From positions 62,001-126,000 of the forward strand of contig NZ_JACIVH010000062.1 of assembly GCF_014145615.1 (NCBI RefSeq): a stretch of DNA of 64,000 nt. Direction: 5' to 3'. This document shows positions 25,554 to 34,009 of this stretch, piece by piece. The stretch is from Limosilactobacillus balticus (GTDB lineage Bacteria; Bacillota; Bacilli; Lactobacillales; Lactobacillaceae). Made by a program: the position numbers and the translations under genes. The notes below the pieces were generated by a model, which was given only the letters and a program-made list of their open reading frames with translations, made no database searches and was not told where the DNA came from. Numbering within the stretch: the first letter of the stretch is position 1; the number at the start of each line of letters is the position of its first letter.

Positions 25554-25665
25554 GTGGAAAATAATCACAAGGCTCGAGGCTAAGTCCGAACGCTAATCAG
25601 CCCGTGCCGTGCTAATTACCGTCCTATCCTTAGCCCACCGCCTTGTCGAAAAGATTATTTCCCAC
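25554..25665 (+). repeat. Structured intergenic element, copy A (112 bp)
   Basis: The unit is bounded by a closing stem, GTGGAAAATAATC at the left and GATTATTTCCCAC at the right. Inside it ACAAGGC pairs with GCCTTGT and GGCTAAG with CTTAGCC. It starts 20 bases after the pepI terminator and aligns gap-free with the copy at 57306-57417. Rho-independent transcripts reading past the pepI terminator, or a promoter between them, could make it an RNA. It has no ORF. Confidence 0.75.
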
Positions 25666-25740
25666 TCCCTGTTTATTAATTATTCATGAATCATGTTTTA
25701 AAAATATCTTAACTAGAACTAAAATATTAGATGGATATGG

Positions 25741-25837
25741 TACGATATTTATACGATAAATACGAAGGAATGATTAAAGAAAAAACTTAATATGGCTTCA
25801 CTGATGTTGTTTGCTTAGGGTGTGGGACCTTTAAGCA
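25741..25837 (+). promoter_or_regulatory. Leader region of the P-type ATPase gene
   Basis: The gap between the structured element and the ATPase start (25666-25875) has two features. TACGA occurs three times (25741, 25752, 25761) and overlaps a 7-3-7 inverted repeat at 25746-25762. A hairpin follows, TGCTTAGGGT with ACCTTTAAGCA (25812-25837). The repeats are a plausible operator and the hairpin a leader structure, but I recognise no named riboswitch. Confidence 0.35.
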
Positions 25838-25875
25838 TTAGTTACTTTACTCAAGTTATATATTCAAGGGGAAAA

Positions 25876-28539
25876 ATGAAAGAAAATTATCAACTAACAA
25901 CTGACGAAATAAAGAAAGAATACCAATTAACTGATTTTACTCAAGGTTTATCAACCCAAGCTGTCGAAAAACGGCTTGCTGACGAAGGGCGTAATATCAT
26001 TGAAGTAAAACCAACGCCCAAGTGGAAACTCTTCCTGCGCCAGTTTAACAATATTGTTATTTATATCTTATTAGCTGCTACTTTACTGACCATTTTAATC
26101 GGTCACTATACTGATGCGATTGTTATCGGGGCGGTTGTCATTCTAAACGCGCTTATTGGTTATTTCCAAGAATCAAGCGCCGCGAATGCCCTCGCCAAAA
26201 TCAAAGAGATGATGGCGCAACATGCCACCGTCTACCGGAATGGTAAACGACAAGATATTGATGCCGCGGATCTTGTCCGTGGGGATGTTGTTTTCCTTGA
26301 GGCCGGTGATAATGTACCAGCTGACTTACGGATCGTCTCAGCTGATAACTTACGAATTGAAGAATCGGCTTTAACCGGTGAAACCAATTCGGTTATCAAA
26401 ACTGATGAAGTAATTACTGACCAAGACGTTCCCCTCGCTGATCGTGTTGATATGGCATATGCTTCGACTTCAGTTACAAGCGGAAGCGGACTAGGAGTTG
26501 TAGTTGCAACTGGTGAACACACCGAAATTGGTAAGATCTCACAAGAAGTTGCGCAAATTAAACCAAAGAAGACACCATTAACTAAAGAAATTGACCATGT
26601 TGGAAAGGTCGTTTCTTACATCACAATTACTGCCTCAGTGATTGTTTTCGTTGTCGGCTTCTTCCTTGAAATCTACTCCTTGCCTGCCCTTGCACTAGCG
26701 GTCGTGGCAATGTTGGTTGGTGCGATTCCAGAAGGGTTGCCCGCAATTACTTCTGTTATCTTAGCCTTTGGTATTAGTAAAATGGCAAAAGAGCATCAGA
26801 CGATTATCAAATCAATGCCTGCCGTTGAAACATTAGGCTCGGTCGATGTTATTGCTACTGATAAGACAGGGACTCTTACTAAAAATGAAATGACCGCCAT
26901 TGAGTTATGGGTCGGGGATAAGCATTACACGGTTACTGGAACCGGTTATGCTCCTAATGGTGAGATTCTCTTAAATGACAAACCAGCTCAACTGACAGAT
27001 CAACTCAAACTTTTCTTAGAGGCTGGATACCAAGCAAATGATACGGTTTTAACTGATGAAGATGGCACTTGGCATATTAATGGTGAACCAACTGATGGAG
27101 CTTTCTTAACTCTTTACCACAAAGCGTTTGGTGCTAAATATCAATCACCATATAAAGCAGTTGATCTTCTTCCATTTGACTCTGATTACCGTTATATCGC
27201 TGAATTAACTCGTGATCCAGAAGACAAGCAACAAGTAATCTTTGTTAAGGGATCGCCAGATAAGCTCTTTGAAATGGCCGCAAAAGAAGATCCACAATTT
27301 GATACTACTAAGTGGCAACAACGGGTAAATGACTGGTCCAAAGCCGGAAAACGAGTTATTGCCGTCGGTTACCAACTGGTTAATGGCGAAAACCTAATGG
27401 AAGTCGAACATGACCACCTCTACAAAGGAATTCACTTACTCGGTTTAGCTGCTCTTCAAGATGCCCCACGTGAAGAAGTGATCGTTGCATTAAAGCAAAT
27501 GAACCGTGCTGGTGTTTCCGTTAAGATGATTACGGGGGATGACCCGCAAACCGCCCGTGCAATCGGTAAACAACTAGGGTTATCAACGGGCCCAATCAAT
27601 GCAATCACAGGTGCAGAATGGGATAAACTTTCTGCCAGTGAACAAGAAGAGGCCGCTTTAAATAACCAAGTCTTTGCACGAACGACTCCACAAAACAAGC
27701 TTGAAATTATTGAAGCTCTCCAAAATCGGCAAAAGATCACCGCGATGGTTGGGGATGGCGTTAACGATGCGCCTGCCTTAAAGAAAGCCGATATTGGGAT
27801 TTCAATGGGAATCAAGGGAACGGACGTCGCCAAAGATGCTGCTGACATGATATTAGGAAATGATAACTTTGCGGTAATGGCTGCTGTTATCAAAGAAGGT
27901 CGGCGAATTTACGACAATATCAAAAAGAGTATCTTATTCTTATTACCAACCTCCTTTGCTGAAGGATTGGTGGTTGCCTTCTCTATTCTTACTGGTCAGC
28001 AAGTTCCCCTCCAACCTGCTCAGTTATTGTGGATTAACTTAATCGCCGCAATCACTATCCAATTCGCATTCGTCTTTGAAAAAGCAGAAAAGGGCATCAT
28101 GGATCGCAATCCACGCCCAGTGACCCAACGTTTGATGAATCGTCATGATTTAATCCAGATGGGTTATGTCTCAGCTTTAATGGCACTGTTCGCCTTAATT
28201 GGTTACGAATGGTTCATCAGTGCCGGGGCAGACGTTGTCAACGCTACAACAATGATGGTCAATACAATTGTTATTAGTAAGGCCTTCTACTTCTTCAGCA
28301 TTCGAACTGAACGATATGGACTAAAAGAAGTTAGAAATATTGGCAAGAAAGCCTGGGGCGTTATTGGATTAATGATTCTCTTCCAATTGATCTTTACCTA
28401 CGTTCCATTTATGCAGGCCGCTTTCCATGTGACTGGAATAAGCTTGCTAGAATGGCTAGCAGTAGTTGTCTTCTCTTGCTTAATCTTCTTATGTACCGAA
28501 TCCGATAAAATGATTCGTTTCCGTCTAAATCGACGCTAA
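25876..28539 (+). CDS. Cation-transporting P-type ATPase (P2A, Ca2+-type)
   Basis: The 887-residue P-ATPase has an N-terminal cation-ATPase domain and TGETN actuator loop. Membrane helix 4 contains IPEGLPA as in P2A calcium pumps. The phosphorylated Asp is in DKTGTLTKNEM, and MVGDGVNDAPALKKADIGISMG is the hinge. Ten membrane helices are expected. It should export Ca2+ or another divalent cation; the ion is inferred from the family. The frame is open to 25822, but AAGGGG lies 5 bases before the ATG at 25876. A strong terminator follows. Confidence 0.9.
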   Translation: MKENYQLTTDEIKKEYQLTDFTQGLSTQAVEKRLADEGRNIIEVKPTPKWKLFLRQFNNIVIYILLAATLLTILIGHYTDAIVIGAVVILNALIGYFQESSAANALAKIKEMMAQHATVYRNGKRQDIDAADLVRGDVVFLEAGDNVPADLRIVSADNLRIEESALTGETNSVIKTDEVITDQDVPLADRVDMAYASTSVTSGSGLGVVVATGEHTEIGKISQEVAQIKPKKTPLTKEIDHVGKVVSYITITASVIVFVVGFFLEIYSLPALALAVVAMLVGAIPEGLPAITSVILAFGISKMAKEHQTIIKSMPAVETLGSVDVIATDKTGTLTKNEMTAIELWVGDKHYTVTGTGYAPNGEILLNDKPAQLTDQLKLFLEAGYQANDTVLTDEDGTWHINGEPTDGAFLTLYHKAFGAKYQSPYKAVDLLPFDSDYRYIAELTRDPEDKQQVIFVKGSPDKLFEMAAKEDPQFDTTKWQQRVNDWSKAGKRVIAVGYQLVNGENLMEVEHDHLYKGIHLLGLAALQDAPREEVIVALKQMNRAGVSVKMITGDDPQTARAIGKQLGLSTGPINAITGAEWDKLSASEQEEAALNNQVFARTTPQNKLEIIEALQNRQKITAMVGDGVNDAPALKKADIGISMGIKGTDVAKDAADMILGNDNFAVMAAVIKEGRRIYDNIKKSILFLLPTSFAEGLVVAFSILTGQQVPLQPAQLLWINLIAAITIQFAFVFEKAEKGIMDRNPRPVTQRLMNRHDLIQMGYVSALMALFALIGYEWFISAGADVVNATTMMVNTIVISKAFYFFSIRTERYGLKEVRNIGKKAWGVIGLMILFQLIFTYVPFMQAAFHVTGISLLEWLAVVVFSCLIFLCTESDKMIRFRLNRR

Positions 28540-28544
28540 AATTA

Positions 28545-28584
28545 ACGACACTGAATGAGAGATTTCTTCTTCAGTGTCGTTTTT
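28545..28584 (+). terminator. Terminator after the P-type ATPase gene
   Basis: Arms ACGACACTGAA and TTCAGTGTCGT (11 bases, perfect) surround a 14-base loop and are followed by TTTTTC. Confidence 0.9.
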
Positions 28585-28683
28585 CTATTTCGTAAGCTTT
28601 CATAATGTTTTGATCAAACCTATGTAAGCGTATTCTATAATTTGATATGATACACCTAACATATAGAAAAGGAGTCTCACATT

Positions 28684-29151
28684 ATGAAATATCAAGAAAC
28701 CAAAGAAACGCTTAATCAATTAGTTGCTGATCTGAGTCAAATGGCAATGATAATTCATCAAACTCACTGGTATATGCGTGGCACTAACTTTCTAAAGCTT
28801 CACCCCTTAATGGACCAATTTATGGATGAAATCAACGATCAACTTGATATAATATCTGAACGATTATTGACTTTAGATGGTGAACCTTATTCTACCCTTC
28901 AAGAAGTCGCAACCCATACGAAAATTAAAGACTGGCCAGGAAACTTTGATAAAACCACTCCCGAACGACTTGCCCATTTAGTCGCCGGTTATCGTTATCT
29001 TGAGGACCTTTATCAGCATGGGATTGAAGTGACTGATATTGAAAAAGATTATTCTACCCAGGATATCTTTATTGGTTTCAAGACGGCAATCGAAAAGAAA
29101 ATCTGGATGTTGCAAGCTGAATTAGGGCAAGCACCAGAAATTGATAATTAA
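28684..29151 (+). CDS. dps: Dps family ferritin-like DNA-protection protein
   Basis: The 155-residue protein has the Dps ferroxidase pattern: HQTHWYMRG (His at residue about 31) and HPLMDQFMDEINDQLDIISERLLTLDG with its Asp and Glu ligands. Dodecameric Dps oxidises and stores iron and shields DNA under oxidative stress. AAAAGGAG lies 9 bases upstream. The promoter region (28600-28680) contains TGTAAGCG and AT-rich dyads; regulation by the Fur-family protein at 12.2 kb is possible but unproven. Confidence 0.88.
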   Translation: MKYQETKETLNQLVADLSQMAMIIHQTHWYMRGTNFLKLHPLMDQFMDEINDQLDIISERLLTLDGEPYSTLQEVATHTKIKDWPGNFDKTTPERLAHLVAGYRYLEDLYQHGIEVTDIEKDYSTQDIFIGFKTAIEKKIWMLQAELGQAPEIDN

Positions 29152-29156
29152 TACTA

Positions 29157-29205
29157 GGAGGCCAAGAGAAAACTTTTATTTTCTCTCAGCCTCCCATATT
29201 TTTTC
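29157..29205. terminator. Terminator between dps and the convergent APC permease gene
   Basis: GGAGGC...AGAGAAAA pairs with TTTTCTCT...GCCTCC with a two-base internal mismatch, followed by T-rich sequence. It belongs to the GAGGC-type hairpin family seen elsewhere in the window. Confidence 0.82.
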
Positions 29206-29208
29206 ATA

Positions 29209-30618
29209 CTACTTATTAAGTTGCTCTTCTTTCTTATTCCTATTTCTTAAATCCTCAAGCCATTTTACATGCTGTTCTTCATAGCTACGATCTTTCTTGA
29301 TAAAGAAATATGCCGCCGCGGCAAGAATGGCGATGACAGTTCCCACAAGTAAGGTTTTAGCTGTAAAATTGGTAACCATGTAACAAGAAACTAATAATGC
29401 AAAACTGGGGATAAGATATTTCCCAGGTAATTTGAAACCATGTGTTGGATATTCATTACTATGTTCAAATTTAATGACGGCAAGAATCGAAGGAACATAT
29501 TGAATGAATGAGGCTAAGACTGTACAGCTAACCAAGAAAAGGTAACTCTGGGTAGCAAATAAAGCAGAAAGGATGGATGTTAATAAGATTCCGACCCATG
29601 GTGCGTCATGCTTATTCTTCTTCCCAATAAATTTTGGTAACATGCCGTGTTCATTGGCCATTGAAGCAATTAACGATGGCGTGTTAAACGAAGCTGAAAA
29701 GGCAACCCCAAAGATACTTACAAGCATCCCGAAAATAATAAAGGCATATCCCCACTTACCAATAGTGGTTCCGAGTCCCCTTGCAAGGGCGCTCCCCAAA
29801 GCATTAGCTAATGGTGTCGAGTACCCGCCTAATTTAGTCCCGGAAAGTCCAACGGCAACGGTCATCATCAACGCATCCAAAATAGTTACACTAACCATGA
29901 CGGCAATTAACACCCGGGGAATATTCTTTTCTGGATTCTTCATTTGCTTAGCAGCAATTGGTAAGAATGAAAAACCTGTAAAAAGATAAAAGATCGGGGT
30001 AAATGCTTCACCAAAATGATGAATAAATGGCATTGGTCCCTTTAAAGCTGCTTGAGGAATCACTGGTGAGAAGTTAGCTTTATGGATAAAGAAGACCCCA
30101 ACGACAATAAAGATGATCAGCGTAAGGATCTTCGCTGCCGCTGATACATTATTAACCAGTTTAACAAGGCCACGGCCGAAGAAATTAATAACCGCAAAGA
30201 GCACAATTAAGCCAAAAGCAGCCACCCCATAGATAAGTGGCCGATTAAAGATTGGCAAAAAGCTCTTGAGGGTAGTTAATAAGGCAACAATTTCCGCTGA
30301 AAGGGTACAGCAGCCTAAGAACCAGGTAAAAATCCCTAACTCATAACCGGTAAATCGTCCAAATGCATGATAAGAATAAAGCCATGCTGCCCCTGAGCCA
30401 GTAAAACGGCTAGAAAGATCGGCATAACATAGGGCGATCAATGAAACAGTTATTGCTGTACATAACAAAACTGCTACAGCCGATAAGTTCATGTACCGAT
30501 AGATAACAGATGGCAGTAAGAATGTTCCCGAGCCAATTACTCCATTAATCCCTAAAAAGTAAATTGAAATGAAAGATAACTTTTTAGGTACTGATTTTTG
30601 ATTACTGATAATGACCAC
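29209..30618 (-). CDS. APC family amino acid permease (paralogue 1)
   Basis: The 469-residue, 12-helix permease has INGVIGSGTFLLP at helix 1 and FYLFTGFSFLPIAAKQMKNPEKNIP (in pieces FTGFSFLPIAAKQM and KNPEKNIPR) at helix 6. It is a close paralogue of the permease at 60704-62059, sharing long identical stretches such as GIFTWFLGCCTLSAE. Substrate unknown. The start is a GTG with no good ribosome site, so the first few residues are uncertain. It ends in a charged cytoplasmic tail. Confidence 0.87.
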   Translation of the reverse strand: MVIISNQKSVPKKLSFISIYFLGINGVIGSGTFLLPSVIYRYMNLSAVAVLLCTAITVSLIALCYADLSSRFTGSGAAWLYSYHAFGRFTGYELGIFTWFLGCCTLSAEIVALLTTLKSFLPIFNRPLIYGVAAFGLIVLFAVINFFGRGLVKLVNNVSAAAKILTLIIFIVVGVFFIHKANFSPVIPQAALKGPMPFIHHFGEAFTPIFYLFTGFSFLPIAAKQMKNPEKNIPRVLIAVMVSVTILDALMMTVAVGLSGTKLGGYSTPLANALGSALARGLGTTIGKWGYAFIIFGMLVSIFGVAFSASFNTPSLIASMANEHGMLPKFIGKKNKHDAPWVGILLTSILSALFATQSYLFLVSCTVLASFIQYVPSILAVIKFEHSNEYPTHGFKLPGKYLIPSFALLVSCYMVTNFTAKTLLVGTVIAILAAAAYFFIKKDRSYEEQHVKWLEDLRNRNKKEEQLNK

Positions 30619-30758
30619 CCCACATAAATTTTATAATTCCATTTATATTGTAGTCTTTTTCAAATAAAAAGGTAAATTATCAGCTATTCTAATCTCAATC
30701 TTTTCCGAAATTGTTATACAATTAAGAACGTACTTATATTTTATAAAGGATGAATAAA

Positions 30759-31406
30759 ATGGCACAGAAGATTGAGAATTTTATTTTTGATATTGACGGC
30801 ACTTTAATTGATACTATTGATATGTATATGCCAGCAATGATTGATACGTTGGCTCAACACGGTCACCCAGTTGCGCCCGACAAAGTAGAACAAACTAAGC
30901 ATGACTTATTTGGTATTACTGGTCGAGATGCTCTTCGCCTCGCTGGAATTAGTGAGGAAGAAATTCCTGAAATGTTAAAAGACTGGTTTGACCTTGCTTA
31001 CCAACGTGCTGATCGGGCAAAAGTAATTGAAGGAATTCCTGAAATGCTTAATACCCTTGCCAATCGTAAAGATGCAAAGATCGCCATCGCCACTTCAAAA
31101 CTCGCTGACGAATACCAAGAATACTTCGTTAACAAATATGACTTTGCGAAGTTATTTAAGGTTGCCGTTACGTCTGCGGATACTAAAAAGCATAAACCAG
31201 CTCCAGATCCTATTTTAGCGGCAATGGATAAAATGGGAGCAGATCCGGCAACAACTGTTTACGTTGGGGATACCATTAACGACATGAAAGCCGCCCATGC
31301 AGCCGGTGCCAAGTTTGCAGGCGCCCTTTACTCCTCCGCAAATCCCGATAGTATTAAAGATGCGGACTTCCCATTAATGAAGCCGGCTGATTTGTTAGCA
31401 ATTTAA
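30759..31406 (+). CDS. HAD family hydrolase (phosphoglycolate phosphatase-like)
   Basis: The 215-residue HAD phosphatase has motif I FDIDGTLIDT, a helical cap at residues about 17-85, motif II ATSK, motif III Lys in KKHKPAPDP and motif IV VGDTINDMKAA. That is the Gph/PpaX subgroup, which removes phosphate from small metabolites; the substrate is not evident. AAAGGA lies 8 bases before the ATG at 30759, while the upstream in-frame ATG at 30750 directly touches it, so 30759 is used. It is a single gene. Confidence 0.85.
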   Translation: MAQKIENFIFDIDGTLIDTIDMYMPAMIDTLAQHGHPVAPDKVEQTKHDLFGITGRDALRLAGISEEEIPEMLKDWFDLAYQRADRAKVIEGIPEMLNTLANRKDAKIAIATSKLADEYQEYFVNKYDFAKLFKVAVTSADTKKHKPAPDPILAAMDKMGADPATTVYVGDTINDMKAAHAAGAKFAGALYSSANPDSIKDADFPLMKPADLLAI

Positions 31407-31419
31407 ACTAATAAAGTAA

Positions 31420-31510
31420 GTGGAAAACAATCTTCTCGATAGGCGGGCGGTTGGCTAAACTAGCTGGTTATCATTGGTACTTAGACTCGAACATTGTAAT
31501 TATTTTCTAC
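31420..31510 (-). repeat. Structured intergenic element, copy B (inverted, internally shortened)
   Basis: Read on the reverse strand this 91-bp copy aligns with copies A and C at both ends (GATAACGTAGAAAATAATT at one side, GATTGTTTTCCAC at the other) but lacks about 21 bases from the middle. The closing stem is kept mostly through G-U pairs. It follows the 31528-31581 hairpin in its own direction, so it is downstream of the reverse-strand gene, as copies A and C are downstream of theirs. Confidence 0.65.
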
Positions 31511-31527
31511 GTTATCTTGCTATTGTT

Positions 31528-31581
31528 TATGAAAAGAGGGGTGAGAAAAAGCCGGAACTTTTTCTCACCCCTCTTTTCATA
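31528..31581. terminator. Very strong bidirectional terminator
   Basis: Two 24-base perfectly complementary arms flank a 6-base loop. The arms carry A and T runs at their outer ends, giving terminators both ways. It serves the reverse-strand FNR/cysteine-protein operon and any forward transcript from the HAD gene. Confidence 0.9.
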
Positions 31582-31617
31582 TTTTCTTATTTGTTACTTA
31601 ACGCTATGATGATTACT

Positions 31618-31740
31618 TTAGCTTAACTTCGTATGACATACGGAACATTCTCGTAACCCTAATGCATTAACTTCTCCATAATTCTTACAGACTTCGGAAT
31701 TGTCTAAATTTAATGTATTACAGTAGGGACATTTTTTCAT
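31618..31740 (-). CDS. 40-residue cysteine-rich (zinc-ribbon-like) protein
   Basis: The ATG at 31740 overlaps the stop of the ferredoxin-NADP reductase gene (ATGA, four bases), and the frame runs 40 codons to TAA. Cysteines are at residues 4, 7, 18, 32 and 35, as CPYC, a lone C and CSVC. The arrangement looks like two CxxC knuckles of a zinc ribbon around a half-site in which the expected partner of C18 (CKNYGE) is Tyr. The function is unknown; a zinc or redox role tied to the reductase is inference. The operon end is the strong terminator 37 bases downstream. Confidence 0.6.
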   Translation of the reverse strand: MKKCPYCNTLNLDNSEVCKNYGEVNALGLRECSVCHTKLS

Positions 31741-32735
31741 TTAGTAATCCCCATTGAAGAGCTGTGCATTGCCATTCGTTTATCGGGATAGAGTTTCTTA
31801 GCTAGGGCGGTTACTGCAGTCGGTGCTTCCCCAAAGCTGGCCGCAATCAATGCGACTTTCCCAGGGTAGGTCACACCATCCCCGATCGCGTATACCCCTT
31901 CAATACTGGTCTCCATCATTGAATCAACTTTGATCAAGTTGCGTTCCGCTGCTAAGTCAAGTGACCACTGATTCAAAGCGGCATTGTTAGAGGTAAAGCC
32001 ATAGTTAACCACAATCTTATCCACATTCAACTGTGCTTCGTCTTCACTACGCATCTTCTTAAGATCGAGCGTTACCGTTTCATCGTCTTCTACCGTTAAT
32101 GTGCGTGGTAAGAATGGGGTATCAAGTTGCACAGATGACTGTTTAAGCTGAGTTACGGTATGCTCCAGGCCGCGGAACTGGTCCCGCCGATGAACAAGGT
32201 GCACTTCCTTAGCAACAGGTTCAAGCATCAAGGCAATATCAATCGCGGAGTCTCCCCCACCAAGAATGGCAACCCGCTTGTCCGCATAATCAGCTTTATG
32301 ATTAACAAAGTAGGAAAGTTGTTTACCTTCAATCTCAGTTGCCCCTTCTAAAGCGAGCTTACGGGGAGTAAACGCTCCGTTACCAAGAGCAATAATTACT
32401 GCTCGTGACCGAGATTCCCGCTTTGCTGATTTGATGGTAAAGGTTCCATCATCTTCTTTGATAACGTCCTCAACAGTCTCACCAAGGAATTGGTCAATCG
32501 GTGCCACTGCCATTTGTTCTTTCAACTTAGCGATCAGGTCATGGCCAGTTACGCCTGGCATTCCTGCCACATCCCAAACTTGTTTTTCTGGATAGAGCGC
32601 CCCTACTTGACCCCCAAGTTGTGGAAGGCTTTCAATTAACTGGGCATCTAATTCATGAAGGCCACAATAAAATGAAGCAAACATTCCGGCCGGACCTCCA
32701 CCAATAATTGTCACATCATAAATTTTCTCTGCCAT
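31737..32735 (-). CDS. Ferredoxin--NADP(+) reductase (TrxB-like, type 2)
   Basis: The 332-residue flavoprotein has an FAD-binding GGGPAGMFASFY motif, the second nucleotide site ILGGGDSAIDIALML with HRRDQFRG, and the terminal AIGDGVTYPGKVALIAASFGEA (as AIGDGVTYPGK and ALIAASFGEA). It lacks the CxxC redox pair of thioredoxin reductase, which marks the FNR type of Firmicutes. It transfers electrons between NADPH and ferredoxin or flavodoxin; the physiological partner is unknown. AAAGGA lies about 12 bases before the start. It overlaps the small cysteine-rich gene by four bases. Confidence 0.9.
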   Translation of the reverse strand: MAEKIYDVTIIGGGPAGMFASFYCGLHELDAQLIESLPQLGGQVGALYPEKQVWDVAGMPGVTGHDLIAKLKEQMAVAPIDQFLGETVEDVIKEDDGTFTIKSAKRESRSRAVIIALGNGAFTPRKLALEGATEIEGKQLSYFVNHKADYADKRVAILGGGDSAIDIALMLEPVAKEVHLVHRRDQFRGLEHTVTQLKQSSVQLDTPFLPRTLTVEDDETVTLDLKKMRSEDEAQLNVDKIVVNYGFTSNNAALNQWSLDLAAERNLIKVDSMMETSIEGVYAIGDGVTYPGKVALIAASFGEAPTAVTALAKKLYPDKRMAMHSSSMGITK

Positions 32736-32899
32736 TTCTCTTATAATCCTTTCATTTTCATCTCTAGAAGTATTATATCATCTTTATTTTTTGTAAAATT
32801 TCGTAAGCGGTCTCAAATTTTAATTGTAATTATTCCAAATTTAAATTAACATATTATATACAGAGATTGATTTTGCTTAAAATTGGAGGAATAAATACT

Positions 32900-33862
32900 A
32901 TGGCAAAACGTAAAATGATTCTTGATTTAGATACTGGTGTTGATGACGCTTTAGCTATTGCCTATGCGCTCGCTGACCCAGAAGTTGATCTAATCGGAAT
33001 TGTAAGTTCATATGGTAACAACCTATTAGATGTTTGTGCCGAAAACAGCCTTAAGTTATTGGAATTATTAGGTCACACTGATATTCCAGTATTTAAGGGT
33101 CTTCCACATTCATGCACTACTGACCACTTTGATGTAATGCAAGTTTCAAAGGATATCCACGGTGATAACGGTATCGGTGATGTTGAATTACCTGCTCCAA
33201 GTCGGGCTCTTGAAGAACAATCCGGTGTTGATTTCTACATCGAAGCTGCTCACAAGTACGGCAAGGACCTAATCATCATCCCTACTGGTCCAATGACAAA
33301 CTTAGCTGCTGCCTTGAAGAAGGATCCTGAAATTGCGGACTTGATTGGTAATGTCACATTCATGGGTGGTGCCTTAACTGTTGAAGGTAATGTTACTCCT
33401 GTCGCAGAAGCTAACATTAACCAAGATCCAAAGGCTGCCGATGAAGTAATGAAGTCCAACTTGCCACTTACGATGGTTGGTCTTGATGTTACTCTTCGGA
33501 CTCTCCTTACTAAGAACGAAACAAAGCAATGGCGTGAATTAGGCACTGCTTCTGGTAAGGCTTTTGCTGATATTACCGACTTCTACATCGACGCTTACTA
33601 CAACCTTGATATTGATAAGCGTGGTTGTGCCCTCCATGATCCATTAGCTGTTGGTGTTGGTATTGACCCATCATTTGTTTCAACTATTAGCTTATTCATG
33701 AAGGTTGTTTACCAAGAAGGACCTTACTATGGTCGGACAATCGGTGACAACGCTAAGTTAAACGATCCTAACCCTAATGTTAAGGTTGCTGTTAACGTTG
33801 ACAAAGAACGTTACCTCAAGGCCTTCATGGACCGCTTAAACAAGCTTTTCAAAGAAAATTAA
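32900..33862 (+). CDS. Nucleoside hydrolase (IU-NH family)
   Basis: The 320-residue enzyme has the calcium-binding signature LDLDTGVDDALAIAYAL near its N-terminus and the later IIIPTGPMTNLAAAL and NINQDPKAADEV blocks. This is typical of inosine-uridine preferring ribonucleoside hydrolases, which cleave nucleosides to base and ribose for salvage. The frame is open from 32867, but TTGGAGGAA lies 9 bases before the ATG at 32900, which is chosen. It stands alone with its own terminator. Confidence 0.9.
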   Translation: MAKRKMILDLDTGVDDALAIAYALADPEVDLIGIVSSYGNNLLDVCAENSLKLLELLGHTDIPVFKGLPHSCTTDHFDVMQVSKDIHGDNGIGDVELPAPSRALEEQSGVDFYIEAAHKYGKDLIIIPTGPMTNLAAALKKDPEIADLIGNVTFMGGALTVEGNVTPVAEANINQDPKAADEVMKSNLPLTMVGLDVTLRTLLTKNETKQWRELGTASGKAFADITDFYIDAYYNLDIDKRGCALHDPLAVGVGIDPSFVSTISLFMKVVYQEGPYYGRTIGDNAKLNDPNPNVKVAVNVDKERYLKAFMDRLNKLFKEN

Positions 33863-33867
33863 TTTAT

Positions 33868-33915
33868 AGGCGCGTGAGACGTAACTATCCAGTTATTTCT
33901 CCCCGCCTTTTTATT
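33868..33915 (+). terminator. Terminator after the nucleoside hydrolase gene
   Basis: AGGCGCGTGAGA pairs imperfectly with TCTCCCCGCCT around an AT-rich loop and is followed by TTTTTATTTT. Confidence 0.7.
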
Positions 33916-34009
33916 TTACAAGGCGTTATTCTCCTGTTTTTTTGCGATAGTTGTTATAATAAAATTTGTAAAGGATTGTTTTTGATTTTACTAAGGAAGT
34001 GTCTTATCA

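Noticed and set aside
25741-25875. Possible yybP-ykoY manganese riboswitch before the P-type ATPase
   Set aside because: The conserved core sequences of that aptamer, such as the GGGGAGUA-type motif, are absent; only a simple hairpin is seen.
26232-27893. Reverse-strand ORFs of 96 and 145 codons inside the P-type ATPase gene
   Set aside because: They mirror the codon pattern of a well-supported ATPase and have Ser/Arg-rich low-complexity products.
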